Shown here in pieces: positions 34,339 through 45,764 of a DNA stretch of 64,000 bases (positions are counted from its first letter, which is position 1; every line of letters begins with the position of its first letter). The stretch is from assembly GCA_007844125.1 (NCBI GenBank), contig CM017567.1:46407778-46471777 (forward strand), given 5' to 3'. The notes below the pieces were generated by a model. It was not told the origin of the DNA. It did not search any database and saw only the letters and a list, made by a program, of their open reading frames with translations. The position numbers were made by a program, and so were the translations under genes. The DNA is from Sinonovacula constricta. Its lineage: Eukaryota > Mollusca > Bivalvia > Cardiida > Solecurtidae.

Positions 34339-34724
34339 GTAAACTTCAGATGATAATATTCTTATCTCAACAGCCGATCAGGTAATAGTTCAGTCAAATA
34401 GATCATTTTAAGAAAAATGTATGGATCAGTGTTAGAACTACTGTCGCTTGTACTCGTCTCCATTTCCATACCAATAATGATTGGCTCTTTACATCACATG
34501 ACTTAGTTCCATGTGACTGAAATTCTTAGTTTTTAACGAGATTTACCGAGCAGCCAGTAAAATGGTCTACAGAGGTATATTGGCCTTTAACTACTTGGAA
34601 GCTAGGCATGAGAGAGAGAGAGACTTTTAGCCTGAGAAACAAGGTGGGGGATTCAAGAGGCAGAATATTTGTAATGCTAGCATCAATATCAGGTTGATCT
34701 ATATCTACTGGTGGTGAGGGTCCA

Positions 34725-35000
34725 CTTCAACAATCAACAGCACAGATCATCAACATCAGGAGAGAGAGATGGGCTGTTTTCTATCAGTCTCTATTATTCA
34801 ACTCTTCAACTAGAATAGTGTCATAACAAAATAGTTCATGCCAATTGTAAAATTGTTAAATAGGATAGAAACATTTCTTCAACAATCAATTTTCTGAGAC
34901 AGGGAGCGATCAGCTGTTTTCGCTCACTCTATTATTTGGTGCTTGGAAAAGTGATGGGTCATAAAACACAAGTTTGTGCCAACTGTAAAATGAAATATCA
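34725..35000. repeat. 140-bp direct duplication
   Basis: CTTCAACAATCAA, GCTGTTTTCTATCAGTCTCT, GTCATAACAAAATAG and CCAATTGTAAAATTG in the first copy match CTTCAACAATCAA, GCTGTTTTCGCTCACTCT, GTCATAAAACACAAG and CCAACTGTAAAATG in the second. Confidence 0.75.
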
Positions 35001-35465
35001 TTTAGGCCTGTGAGATAACCTGTTTTATAATATATAGGGAATTTAGGGAAATTATTTTAAGTATGAAAGAAAGCATAAAAGTCAAAGTTAACACAAACAA
35101 TTTTCTGCATAGAAAATCATCTACATTAATGATCCATGGAGAGGCATATTTTCTGACACAGTTTTGGCTCTTCAGTAAAAAACTTGTTGTAACACAACTA
35201 ATTATAATAAATTACAAAGTGAAATATGTCATAACTTAGTCAATGATTTAAAATGTAACAACAGTTCCTTAAGGGGTACAGATTACACTTTGTTGAAAAA
35301 TTGACTTGCATACAATATCCTCCACCCACTTTGGCATTTTCTTCATGAATAAGGACATGGATTGCTTTTTAAAAAATCTGTTAAGAATTTGTTTTTAAAT
35401 TAAAAGCTATAATATTATAGAAGGTCATCATAACTTCATGTAAAAGCATTTATGGGAGTGTGGAG

Positions 35466-35700
35466 AGCGGGATCCATGGCTGAGCGGTTAAAGATGACAT
35501 GTAACTCAGCCCCTCACTGCATGGGTTCGAGTCCCGTTCATGGTGAGAACTATTATATTGGGAGGTTTTCCAGCTAACCTCCTGTGTGTCGGTGGTTCTA
35601 CCCTGACATAAGTCTGGGGTCTTCCTCCACCAATAATTAGCTGGATTTCTCCAACATGACCATAACTTTGTCAGTGCTATGCAACAAAAAACAAAACGAA
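35466..35700 (+). repeat. SINE-C, full-length
   Basis: The head contains GGCTGAGCGGTTAAAG, the D-arm style of tRNA-Ser/Leu, and B-box GGTTCGAGTCC. The body follows the family order and ends in an A-rich tail (ACAAAAAACAAAACG). Confidence 0.9.
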
Positions 35701-36451
35701 AACCCAAATAGTAGTGTTTTGACCAGGTTTTTAATTCAAAGGTCTTTTCTATGGCATAATTATAAGTAATGTGAAACAAATATTTAATTTCTGAAAATGA
35801 ATTTTGAAATAAAAAATATATATTGCACACACAGAAAAAACAGTCTTATGTAGAAAGAATGGAAAAAAGAAATGTTTGCTAAACCTCGCTCAGCCGACTT
35901 TACAGTTTACCCCCAGGTCATTGGATGTATTCGTAAATCCCGTACTATGGCAGCCGACACATGGCGCTGGGATGTCATATTACTGACCCGAATAACCCTC
36001 GCAGGTACCCATTTATACACCTGGGTGGAGTGGAACAATTTGAGGTAAATTTCTTGCTCAAGGAAATTTGCGGCAACCTGAACAAGGTTTGAACCACAGA
36101 TCCCGTTATCCAGAGTCGTGCATCCTACCACTGGACTATTCCGCTCTGCCTGGTCATATATTGCCAGACTCGGCAGCAAATAGTGCAGACCCTGATCAGA
36201 CAACTCCCAGCATTAAATCTCGTTTACCTGAATCTCAACCATTTGCCAAAACCTTATCAATTTGTATTTATCAGGTTAAGAGCAAACTGACATGTTTGCT
36301 TATCATTTATGTTTGCTACTGGGACCCACATATATATTCAATGTGTATTTTATGGACCGATATAATTCTTATGCCATTATCCTATCACTAACAATGGTTA
36401 TCCCATGCTGACAAAGCATTCTAGAAATCTTGCCTGAAAATATTTGTACAC
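35701..36451. other. Intron, little recognised
   Basis: GGCAGCCGACACATGGCGCT to CATCCTACCACTGGACTATT (35948-36140) has a retrotransposon- or SINE-like look, with a tRNA-like GGTTTGAACCACAGATCCC, but I have no second copy. One HP half is at 36165. Confidence 0.4.
36165..36215 (-). repeat. HP-family half element
   Basis: CGGCAGCAAATAGTGCAGAC and CCTGATCAGACAACTCCCAG: one arm in reverse. Confidence 0.55.
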
Positions 36452-36640
36452 ATTTCTGGGGTTTCAATGGTCCACCAACCATCGTTTATGTCATTCCTTA
36501 ACAGTGATAGCTTGCCATCAACACCCGACACAAAACCTCCCATAAACACATTATCCTGACACTGGACAAACAAGTGGAGGATCTTCCCTTATAAGCAGAA
36601 TATAAGCATGGAAGTTACATCACTACCATTTATAAGTAAT
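36452..36640 (-). repeat. SINE-A-like, degenerate
   Basis: Contains GGTCCACCAACCATC, CACATTATCCTGACACTGG, and CTTCCCTTATAAGC in the family order, but diverged in between. An old copy or a related subfamily. Confidence 0.5.
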
Positions 36641-38082
36641 ACACTTTTTTAAATTTTGACCAATACCATCTTTTAAGACCGAGCTATACCATTAATCTTT
36701 TATAAATGTCTAGCTATACCTTTAAGATTTATAAAACTGGGCTAACACTAACATCCGATTAAAAAAATAGCATATTCAACATATAAAACCTTCCACAGTA
36801 TTGTATTGTAACTAAAATTGGATCTGAAATAGCTTCTTATAAGTTCTACAATACACCGCCAAAATACACTGAGCTCAAAATTATAATATATATATATATA
36901 TATATAAAGCTCCATGATAATCACTTTGTCAACACTACACATATGTGATTTGAGTCTAAATCCTGACTGTAAACCTGGTATAGAGCTGCAGAAGGCAATG
37001 AGGCATAGCTTGGCGGAATTGCAAATATCTCAGCTAGTATATAATGCATAGTCAGTGGAACACTCATTTTAATAACACATTTCTCCCTCCTCTGACCTCT
37101 TTAGTTACTTAGTGATATTCCTGTGCAGGGCAGTTCTGTGATACTTCTGTATTTCATGTTTTCTGCTTTAAATTACACAATTTAATAACTAAACATCTAG
37201 TTTAAACAAGTAAAAACCTTATTGTTACATCTGAAGCATGCCTGGACACAGTGTGTCAAGTTTCCTCAGACATATTTATTTCTGTACACAATCTAATAAG
37301 TCCCAGGCATGAAAACTGCTGGCGGGTATTATAGGACATGCAGGGTCAATTCTTCATGCTTCCGAAATTCAGCTTTCTTACAAGTCTGGATGCTGTCTCA
37401 ATGACACTGCCTAAAAAACCTACTGCATTACTAAAGCTGGTTGTCTATTTTCTTTACAGAGGCAATATGCCATATCACACCACTAAATGTATCTGCCATG
37501 CCTACAAAGCATCCCAGAAATCTCATCAGGAAATATTCTCATGCAATAGGAGATAGAATCAATGTTGTGTACATAATTTAACACCTACAACATTTCATAC
37601 TTTAACATGTTTTTTTTCCATTTCATCTTAGACATAAAACCACCTGAAGCAATGCCCGATAAAGTCCAGAAAAACAAAAGTGTGCTGCTGTGTCAATGAT
37701 TAAAGTAGTTACCTTGCTTGTTCCTGCATTTATACATACTTTTATATTTTATACATATATAGGCTCACACTGATTTTTTTTATTTACATGTAAATACTTT
37801 TTGATCAAGATCTTATTTTATATTAGAATTGATACTTTTATAACTATGATATTTTTTTTAATACGTTCGTTCATTTGCTATAATGTTTATACATTATAAG
37901 GGGTTCTCTAGGTTAAGCTGTTTAATTCACCTACTACCTACTTATAAGTTATAATCTCCTCAGCCCCTAATTGTTTTAGATATACACCCAGTCGGTGTGA
38001 AAACAAACATTAATGTGAGGTCTTCCAGCAAAATTCTGGATAGTTTTGCTTCTACCCAGAAGGCATGTGATTGCATTGACTC
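36641..38082. other. Intron without recognised feature
   Basis: (TA)n near 36888-36905. A possible SINE-C-like scrap is at 38000-38060 (GAGGTCTTCCAGC, TTCTACCCAGA). Confidence 0.4.
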
Positions 38083-38676
38083 TTTGTAAACCAGTAGTCT
38101 GATTCAATCCAACAGACTTTTAAATCAGAAGACAACAACTTATTTACTGCTTTAGAAGTCCCCGAAGTGAATATAGACTGTTCTAATCCAGCAGATTTTG
38201 ACCAATCATAAAACAACAATTTATTTACTGCTTTAAAAGTTCCCCAAGTGAATATAGACTGTTCTAATCCAGCAGATTTTGACCAATCATAAAACAACAA
38301 TTTTTTTTACTGCTTTAAAAGTCCCCCAAGTGAATATAGACTGTTCTTATCCAGCAGATTTTGACCAATCATAAAACAACAACTTATTTACTGCTTTAAA
38401 AGTCCCCCAAGTGAATATAGACTGTTCTAATCCAGCAGATTTTGACCAATCATAAAACAACAATTTATTTACTCCTTTATAAGTGCTCCCAAGTGAATAT
38501 GCACTGTTCCAGTTCACCAGATTTTAACCAATCAGAAAACAACAATTTATTTGCTCTTTTAAAAGTGCTCAAAAGTGAATATGGACTGTTCCAATCCAGC
38601 AGATTTTAACCAATCAGAAAACAACCATTTATTTACTCCTGTAAATGTGCTCCCAAGTGAATAAGGACTCTTATTA
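38083..38676. repeat. 80-bp array, about 7 copies
   Basis: The unit contains AACAACAATTTATTTACTGC, TTTAAAAGTCCCCCAAGTGA, ATATAGACTGTTCTAATCCA and GCAGATTTTGACCAATCATA. The right-hand units are more diverged (CAATCAGAAAACAACAA). Confidence 0.95.
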
Positions 38677-38835
38677 TAAACTGAAGTATACTGAATTCAC
38701 ATAGCCCTGATTAAAGAAATTTGAAAAAATATTTCTACAAATATGTACATATAATTTTGGTAGTAAAATACTTAACATATAATGTCATGCTGTTGTATAG
38801 ATATGTAGGGTGCAATAAAATTTCTCCAAGGAGAG

Positions 38836-39062
38836 ACTGCTTGTGAGCACTTAGCAACAATATCTAAGGAAGTAAAATGGCGGAAGTTTCAATAATTAAA
38901 GAATTACAAGAGGAATGACTGCTTGTGAGCACTTAGCAACAATATCTAAGGAAGTAAAATGGCGGAAGTTTCAATAATTAAAGAATTACAAGAGGAATGA
39001 CTGCTTGTGAGCACTTAGCAACAATATCTAAGGAAGTAAAATGGTGCAAGTTTCAACAATTA
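38836..39062. repeat. 82-bp array, 2.8 copies
   Basis: ACTGCTTGTGAGCACTTAGC starts at 38836, 38918 and 39000, exactly 82 bp apart. The first two units are almost identical, which suggests recent duplication. Confidence 0.95.
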
Positions 39063-39257
39063 AAAAATAACAATGGCCTACATAGTAGCATGATATATTT
39101 ATTTATACATATTTATTTATACATATAAAACATCTTTATGGTGGCTAATTGTTAATAAGATGTGAAACACCACAAACAAGAAATGCAATATGTTATTGTT
39201 GTTTTGTATGCCATTATGACTATGCTTCAACATTTCAAGCCAGAGCCTGGCATTTGT

Positions 39258-39345
39258 CAGGGGCACCCGTGGCCGAGTTACTGACTTGAAACCCCTCACT
39301 GCGTGGGCTTGAGTCCCAGCAAGTCCTTTCTGTCAAACTGGGATA
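39258..39345 (+). repeat. SINE-C, head fragment
   Basis: GGGGCACCCGTGGCCGAGTT and GCTTGAGTCCCAGCAAG match the SINE-C head and B-box region. The body is missing; the CA-rich tract begins about 50 bp later. Confidence 0.65.
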
Positions 39346-39394
39346 AGTGAGTATCTCAAAGAGTACCACTTGGAAACACAAATAAAAGACCTTA

Positions 39395-39780
39395 ACCCAC
39401 CCACCCACATACACACACTACACCCCCACCCCACACACATACATACACTACACCCCCACCCCCTACCCCATACACATACTATACCCCCACCCCACACACA
39501 TACATACACTACACCCCCACCCACCCCATACATAAACACACCCCACCCCAACCCCATACTACACCCCACCCCACCCACATACACACACTACACCCCCACC
39601 CCACCCCTCCCCCCACACATACACGACACCCCAACATACATATACACTACACCCCCACCCACTACACCCTACCCCACACATACTACACCCCCCCCCACCC
39701 ATAAACCCCACCCCCACACACTACACCCTTACCCCCACATATACACACACTACACCCCTCCCCCCCCCCCCCCCCACTTC
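39395..39780. repeat. CA/CCCCAC-rich low-complexity tract
   Basis: Irregular units of ACACTACACCCCCACCCCAC with CACATACATACAC and a final run of C. The strand is almost purely A/C with scattered T, so the plus strand is open for about 170 codons by composition alone. Confidence 0.95.
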
Positions 39781-39979
39781 GAACCTGATGTTCTGTTACA
39801 TATCCTCAGTGCTCAATCTCCTAGTTGTGTCACCGACAGAAATGATGCTGGTGAACTATCTGGCAGCAAACTCTACTGATTGTATCTATAGTCTAGCAAG
39901 TCTACCAGGTAACAGTGTCCAGGTGAATTAATGTAACCCATATTCTGCTAGATAAGTTAATAACCTTTACTAATTTGTG

Positions 39980-40700
39980 GTAAGTACAACCCTTGACCCA
40001 ACATATAAACTTCTTTATAAACCCGTAAAAACTTATTCTCAGATATACATGCTGTTAGCCTTTTTTCAGATAATTAAAAAAAAGACCATTACATTTTTGT
40101 GGTTAGTTTCAAATCTGTTTGCATATATTTTATTATTAAGGTATTTTTATTTAACACTAACTGCAGAGATATGACTTTAAATAGTTCATTGCTTTGTGTT
40201 GCTTGCCATGACTTGGTCATTAGTACTTTTTTGTCAAAAATGTCAAAACTTTAAAGTTGGACACTTTTGACAAAAAAAAAATATTGAGTCAAAGAACACA
40301 AGGTAATACATTTTAATTATAATTTATATTTTTATTAAATATGAATTAATACAACCACATTTATGCAAACAGAGTTGAAACCAAGCAAAAAAAGTGATGG
40401 CCGTTATTTTTTTCCATTTATCTGAAAAAGTGATGGCCGTTATTTTTTTCCATTTATCTGAAAAAGAGCCAGCTACCATAATCCATCTACTTTTTAAAAT
40501 ACTGTAATAATTGTTAAATATTACATAACTGATTCTATAACCTTTATTTATCCATGGTAAGTACAACCCTTGATCCAACATATAAACTTCTTCATAAATC
40601 CTAACTTATTCTTAGTTATACATGTAGTTACCATTATCTACTTGTTAAAAGACTGCAATAATTGTTAATTATTACATAATTGATTCTATAAGGTTTACAA
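39980..40700. repeat. Composite direct and inverted repeats
   Basis: GGTAAGTACAACCCTTGA with CCAACATATAAACTTCTT is present at 39979 and 40556. GTTTCAAATCTGTTTGCATA (about 40107) is inverted at 40365-40385 (TTATGCAAACAGAGTTGAAA). AGTGATGGCCGTTATTTTTT is present twice (40393, 40429), and TTGTTAAATATTACATAACT recurs near 40655. This looks like an old inverted-repeat element with local duplications. Confidence 0.65.
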
Positions 40701-40797
40701 AATGATTCACAGCATCGCTGGCATGATATACATGTCAAACGACCAGAAGGTCATCCATAAAAGGCATTTGTCTGAAGTTTTGTGTCTTGTAAAGGTT

Positions 40798-40908
40798 ATC
40801 ATCCCACTAATGACTTTCAATGGATGCACATATATTGCTGCCTTTGCTGTAATGGCATGTCATGGACACCTGGCAAGATACAACCATATAACAATCAAAT
40901 CACCATAA
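40798..40908 (-). repeat. SINE-A-like, very degenerate fragment
   Basis: GTTATCATCCCACTAATGAC, ATATTGCTGCCTTTGCTG, ATGGACACCTGGCAAGATAC follow the order of the reversed SINE-A body. Weak, but three blocks are collinear. Confidence 0.35.
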
Positions 40909-40940
40909 CAAACTAATCATCAATGCTATGAGAATGAATG

Positions 40941-42617
40941 TGATGTTGATCATGATGATGTTTATGATGATTAAAGAGCTGCTGCTGATTTTTATGATGA
41001 TAAAATGGCTGCTGATGATGTTTATAATGATAAAAGTGCTGCTGGTGATGTTTACGATGATTAAAGTGCTGCTAGTGATGTTTATGATGATTAAAGTGCT
41101 GCTGGTGATGTTTATGATGATAAAAGTGCTGCTGGTGATGTTTATGATGGCAAAAGTGAAGCTGGTGATGTTTATGATGATAAAAGTGCTGCTGGTGATG
41201 TTTAAGATGATGAAAGTGCTGCTGGTGATGTTTATGATGATAAAAGTGCTGCTCATGATGTTTATGATGATGAAAGTGCTGCTGGTGATGTTTATGATGA
41301 TAAAAGTGCTGCTGGTGATGTTTATGATGATAAAAGTGCTGCTGGTGGTGTTTATGATGATAAAAGTGATGCTGATGATGTTTATGATGATAGAAGTGCT
41401 GCTGGTAATGTTTATGATGATAAAAGTGCTGGTGGTGATGTTTATGATGATGAAAGTGCTGGTGGTGATGTTTATGATGAAAGTGCTGCTGGTGATGTTT
41501 ATGATGATAAAAGTGCTGCTGGTGACGTTTATGATGATGAAAGTGCTGCTGGTGATGTTTATGATGATGAAAGTGCTGCTGGTGATGTTTATGATGATAA
41601 AAGTGCTGCTGGTGATGTTTATGATGATAAAAGTGCTGCTGGTGGTGTTTATGATGATAAAAGTGATGCTGATAATGTTTATGATGATAGAAGTGCTGCT
41701 GGTAATGTTTATGATGATAAAAGTGCTGGTGGTGATGTTTATGATGATGAAAGTGCTGGTGGTGATGTTTATGATGAAAGTGCTGCTGGTGATGTTTATG
41801 ATGATAAAAGTGCTGCTTGTGATGTTTATGATGATGAAAGTGCTGCTGGTGATGTTTATGATGATAAAAGTGCTGCTGGTATTGTTTATGATGACAAAAG
41901 TGCTGCTGGTGATGTTTATGATGATAAAAGAGCTGCTGGTGATGTTTATGATGACAAAAGTGCTGCTGGTGATGTTTATGATTATAAAAGTGCTGCTGGT
42001 GATGTTTATGATAATAAAAGTGCTGCTGGCAATGCTTATGATGATAAAAGTGCTGCTGGTGATGTTTATGATGATGAGAGTGCTGCTCGTGATGTTTATG
42101 ATGATTAAAGTGCTGCTGGTGATGTTTATGATGATGCAAGTGCTGCTCATGATGTTTATGATGATAAAAGTGCTGCTTGTGATGTATATGATGATAAAAG
42201 TGCTGGTGGTGATGTTTATGATGATAAAAGTGCTGCTGGTAATGTTTATGATGATAAAAGTGCTGGTGGTGATGTTTATGATGATAAAAGTGCTGCTGGT
42301 GATGTTTATGATGATGAAAGTGCTGCTGGTGATGTTTATGATGATAAAAGTGCTGGTGGTGATGTTTATGATGATAAAAGTGCTGGTGGTGATGTTTATG
42401 ATGATAAAAGTGCTGGTGGTGATGTTTATGATGATAAAAGTGCTGCTGGTGATGTTTCTGATGATTAAAGTGCTGCTGGTGACGTTTATGATGATAAAAG
42501 TGCTGCTGGTGATGTTTATGATGATAAAAGTGCTGCTCGTGATGTTTATGATGATAAAAGTGCTGCTCTTGATGTTTATGATGATGAAAGTGCTGCTGGT
42601 GATGTTTATAATGACGA
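40941..42617. repeat. 30-bp minisatellite, about 56 copies
   Basis: The unit is GATGTTTATGATGATAAAAG then TGCTGCTGGT. Because 30 is a multiple of three and nearly all changes are substitutions, one plus-strand frame (569 codons) and two minus-strand frames (575 and 544 codons) stay open. A 27-bp unit occurs twice (near 41477 and 41774), marking a ~297-bp block duplication (41344 and 41641). Confidence 0.97.
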
Positions 42618-43885
42618 TTGGCTGCAAATTTTTCTGACAACATTAATTGTAGGATTATCTTGAAGACACAACAAGCCTGGATAGGGTAATAAGTTACAAG
42701 GAACAAGATGACTATCTGCTACCATATCTCCCTATCTCCCATCTCTATCAGCATTGTAACATATCATGCCTGGATATTGCTACTGGTTAACAGAAACATG
42801 AGAGTAAACTAAAAGGATAAAGAGATGGAAAGAGAAAGAAAGTTTAAGAAAGAAAAAAGAAAACAAAAAACAGATCAAAAAACAGATTGATATTATATAT
42901 TTATCAATATTTAACATTAGATTTCAACTACATGCTTGCTAAGCAAGAATTCCTGAGGCGTAGCCATAAATGGTAGGTTTAGACCTGCCTGTTTCACAGC
43001 GAGCATGCTCAGAATCTTTTCGCTTCGCTGCTGAATATCTTAACACATGTCTTACTCAAACTGCAGGTATGTAATATATACAATGAATATGCTAATTTAC
43101 ATTCTTGTAGAAAACAAATAAATAGTAATAAATATGCTGTATGAAAGAACTGGGCATGCTAACAGGGAAAACATGCAATAGAGCTTGGCATTTAAGCACT
43201 GTTTTACAACTAGGCAAGGCTTATCAGTCAATAAAGTATTAGTGGTAGAGAATTGTTTCAATTATGCCTGAACAGAGTTAGACTGAAGAAAAGTACTCAT
43301 AAATTCCTGAATCCTATCATAGGACAATGAAATTCAGATTCGAGTGGTTAACACAGATTGTTGACAGAACACTTTGTTTAATAGCACGGATAGAGCAACA
43401 TATTGAAAAGAAACAATAAAAAAGGAGGAGAATTGCAAAGAGAGAGAGAAAGAGAGATAGAGAGAGAGCAAGACAGAGACAGCAATAGAGAGACAGACAG
43501 AGACAGACACACAGAGAGAAACAAGCTGGAAGACTGACAGACTGAGAAACAGGGATAGAAAGAAAGATATGGGCACACATACAGACAGAGAAACAGAGAG
43601 ATAGAATGACAGATGAAGACAGAAGAAGAGACACAGACAATTATTTGATCTATTCTTTGCTGAGTTCTATGTACACTACTCCTAAACTTTTTGAAATCCT
43701 GCAACTATTTTGCAAATTATTTTAACAAAAGAGGTAAAAACTGACAAGATAAATGCAGTTTAAAATACAAACACAGCCATTTACACATCTGTATAGGTCT
43801 CTGATGCATATTGTGTGAATGCTTATTTAAGAAATCTAGTTAGTGGTCTAGAAAGACCCAAGAAGTTACCCAGAATCCAACAGTA
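42618..43885. other. Intron without recognised feature
   Basis: A purine-rich (AGAGAC) tract at 43436-43630 gives serine/leucine-rich frames on the minus strand by composition. GGTAGGTTTAGACCTGCC at 42972 is a short palindrome. Confidence 0.45.
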
Positions 43886-44108
43886 CAGTAAAACCTCGTT
43901 AAAGGACCACCCCAGTAAGCAGGGCACCCCAGCAGAGCACCCTGCTATGAGGGGCACTTTTTTTCAGAACTTTTATGTTCTTTATTTTAATGTCCCACAA
44001 CCTCTGCATGCAGGGCACCTTGCTACCTGTGACAGTTATTATTGAGCCAATTAACAAATTCCCACTTTTCCTTAACCCTGCTGCTTTGGCCAGCACAGGT
44101 GGTACAGT
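43886..44108. mobile_element. Diverged relative of the 45269-45353 element
   Basis: Starts ACAGTAAAACCTCGTTAAAG with GACCACC and ends GGTGGTACAGTA. The interior repeats GCAGGGCACC three times. A longer relative with the same type of ends. Confidence 0.5.
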
Positions 44109-44693
44109 AATACAAGTGTTTTTAATCAGCTGATCACGACAGCAAACACGCTAGAGTGAACAGGATTGTTTGCACACTTTACAACCTTAAATTATGCCAT
44201 TACCAATTCACTTACAGTAGTTGTAAAGAAGTTAATTATGGCAGCAATTGTTTTGTTGTTTACAATCTGATGCTGTATCATAAACTGTATACGTTTATCA
44301 TTAAGTAGTAGAAACGGCTTTGGGTGAAATGACCTCATCGCTTCTCAGCATTGAGGAAGACTTTCAGAAGCAGGCAGTGGAAGTCTTCACCAAAGGCAGA
44401 CAGATAACAATTAACCAGGTCTTTAAGTAAATTACAGTCTGACACATGCTGTTAATAATTAATTAAATGTGCTACTGAATGTATGTGCTATCATGCAAGA
44501 AGAAGAGTATAGTTTACGTTTTAATTAAAATAACAAATTCTGAGAACTGTCTTTATTTTTATGTTTAATTGTATATATTCCTGTAAAAATCAATTAAATT
44601 CTTATTTTATTAAATCTACAGTAAAGCATAATAAAGAAAGTTGAAACAAATAAACTTCAACAAAAAGTATACAAGATAATATCAATACTTATA

Positions 44694-44854
44694 GGTTATT
44701 GTACATTTTACTGTACAATACGGGAATATATTTGGACGAGTACACAGCTTGAGAAGTCATATTGGACGAGCCGATAGGCGAGTCCAATATGACTTTTCAA
44801 GCTGTGTACGAGTCCAGATATATTCCGTATTGTACAGTTAAATGCATAATAACC
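44694..44854. repeat. Long palindrome, arms about 75 bp
   Basis: GGTTATTGTACATTTTACTG at the left pairs with CAGTTAAATGCATAATAACC at the right. Pairing continues inward through ACGGGAATATAT, GTACACAGCTTGA and GTCATATTGGAC to a ~10-base loop (GAGCCGATAG). A few mismatches and one-base bulges only. Single-stranded DNA or RNA of this region would fold into a very stable hairpin. Confidence 0.9.
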
Positions 44855-44949
44855 TTTTTATTATATATCTTTCGTGATTTTGTTATGTTTACAGTGTTTT
44901 TCGCCTTTTGTCCGTCGATAAAATCAGAAATTTCTTCATCTGTCAACAT
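44797..44949 (-). pseudogene. 50-codon ORF relic, possible tyrosine-recombinase N-terminus
   Basis: Read on the minus strand from ATG at 44949 it encodes MLTDEEISDFIDGQKAKNTV and then about ten more residues before running into the terminal palindrome and a TGA. The acidic start followed by a helix and an NT is reminiscent of the N-terminal segment of Crypton-type or other tyrosine-recombinase proteins in invertebrates. That is an impression from memory of the family, not a test. Confidence 0.3.
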
Positions 44950-45268
44950 TTTGACTTCTGTCAAAACAAAACAGCGCTTCCTGGTCAGCTAGACGCTTTA
45001 CAAGCAGTTTTAAACATATACTAACAAGCGTCTTTATGCACGCATGGTTCCCGGTCTTTAATTTGTTAGAGATTGAAATCGGAAACCAGACTAGCATCGT
45101 TTAGTGCACATGTACCCAACCGTCCAATATGAAATTAATACATACTTTTTGGATCCAATACGGGAATATATTGGACGGTCACATGGTACAAATGCAGATT
45201 GTTGATTGGTAAGATTTATTAGATATATAATACAATATAATAATAACATTTTATAGATAATAAGTCAG

Positions 45269-45353
45269 TACAAACTCACTTAGAGGACCACCTTGCTAAG
45301 CAGGACACTTTAAAGAGAACAATTGGTGGTCCTCTTTGGGAGGTTATACTGTA
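45269..45353. mobile_element. Mini inverted-repeat element (pogo/Tigger-like ends)
   Basis: CAGTACAAACTCACTTAGAG with GACCACC at the left and GGTGGTCCTCTTTGGGAGG with TTATACTGTA at the right are inverted. The CAGTA...CTC..TAxAGGACCACC pattern resembles pogo-group terminal repeats. About 85 bp in total. Confidence 0.55.
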
Positions 45354-45427
45354 TTCATACTATTACTTTCGAGGTACTTTTCTGAACATGTATGAAAAGG
45401 ACCAAAGACAATGTGAATGTTATTACT

Positions 45428-45482
45428 GGTTGTGAAAACTGCCAGACAAATGTCTGGGCAGAATAACTTACACACCCTGAAG
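45428..45482 (-). repeat. SINE-C, short fragment
   Basis: CAGACAAATGTCTGGGCAGA with flanking bases resembles the middle of the reversed SINE-C body. Little else survives. Confidence 0.35.
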
Positions 45483-45524
45483 GTCCACTGACACGACCAG
45501 GTGCATGCTTTCACAGTATATTAA

Positions 45525-45764
45525 CCTTTTAGCTCATGCATATGCAAATTTCACCTTTGTAAAGCATTCACAATTACTCCTTTTATCTTCAGTGGCATCA
45601 ACACAACTAAGGGATTATTTGTAGAAAAATTTAATCTAGGTTATTTAATTAAAACAGAAAATAAATGTGTTTAAAAATATTTACCAATACAAATGTATTT
45701 CAAAGAAAATCAACAAATTCAAATGAATTTTTAAAATCCTATACATTTACTATAAATGAAAGTG
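45525..45764. mobile_element. piggyBac-like MITE, second copy
   Basis: TTAA at 45521-45524 then CTTTTAGCTCATGCATATGC; interior GTAAAGCATTCACAATTA and GCATCAACACAACTAAG match the copy at 52127-52358. The right target has decayed to CTAA. The right end is GAAAGTG. Confidence 0.72.

Larger units (their letters stand above)
44694..45180. mobile_element. Hairpin-ended DNA element with ORF relic
   Basis: One end is a near-perfect 161-bp palindrome (44694-44854). The other is a shorter inverted pair (ACCGTCCAATAT at about 45118 and ATATTGGACGGT at about 45167). Both ends share CAATACGGGAATATAT and TTGGACG, which ties them into one element. Between them lies a minus-strand frame (44797-44949) that looks like the first part of a transposon gene. 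The superfamily is not determined. Confidence 0.65.

Noticed and set aside
35450..35830. 126-codon minus-strand frame
   Set aside because: It covers a SINE-C; the frame is the reverse complement of the SINE. Frames at 25184-25492, 28862-29110, 48447-48647 and 51668-51850 are rejected for the same reason.
39370..39879. 169-codon Thr/Pro/His-rich frame
   Set aside because: Explained by the A/C-only composition of the CA-rich tract; no stops are possible there for compositional reasons.
40900..42706. Three long open frames (544-575 codons) as protein-coding genes
   Set aside because: They are products of a 30-bp repeat read in three frames, two of them on opposite strands over the same bases. 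No domain, no splice context and no codon-use evidence; kept only as a finding.
43317..43704. Ser/Leu/Cys-rich 80-108-codon frames on the minus strand
   Set aside because: The tract is almost pure AGAGAC on the plus strand; overlapping frames on the same strand are all open, as expected of low complexity.
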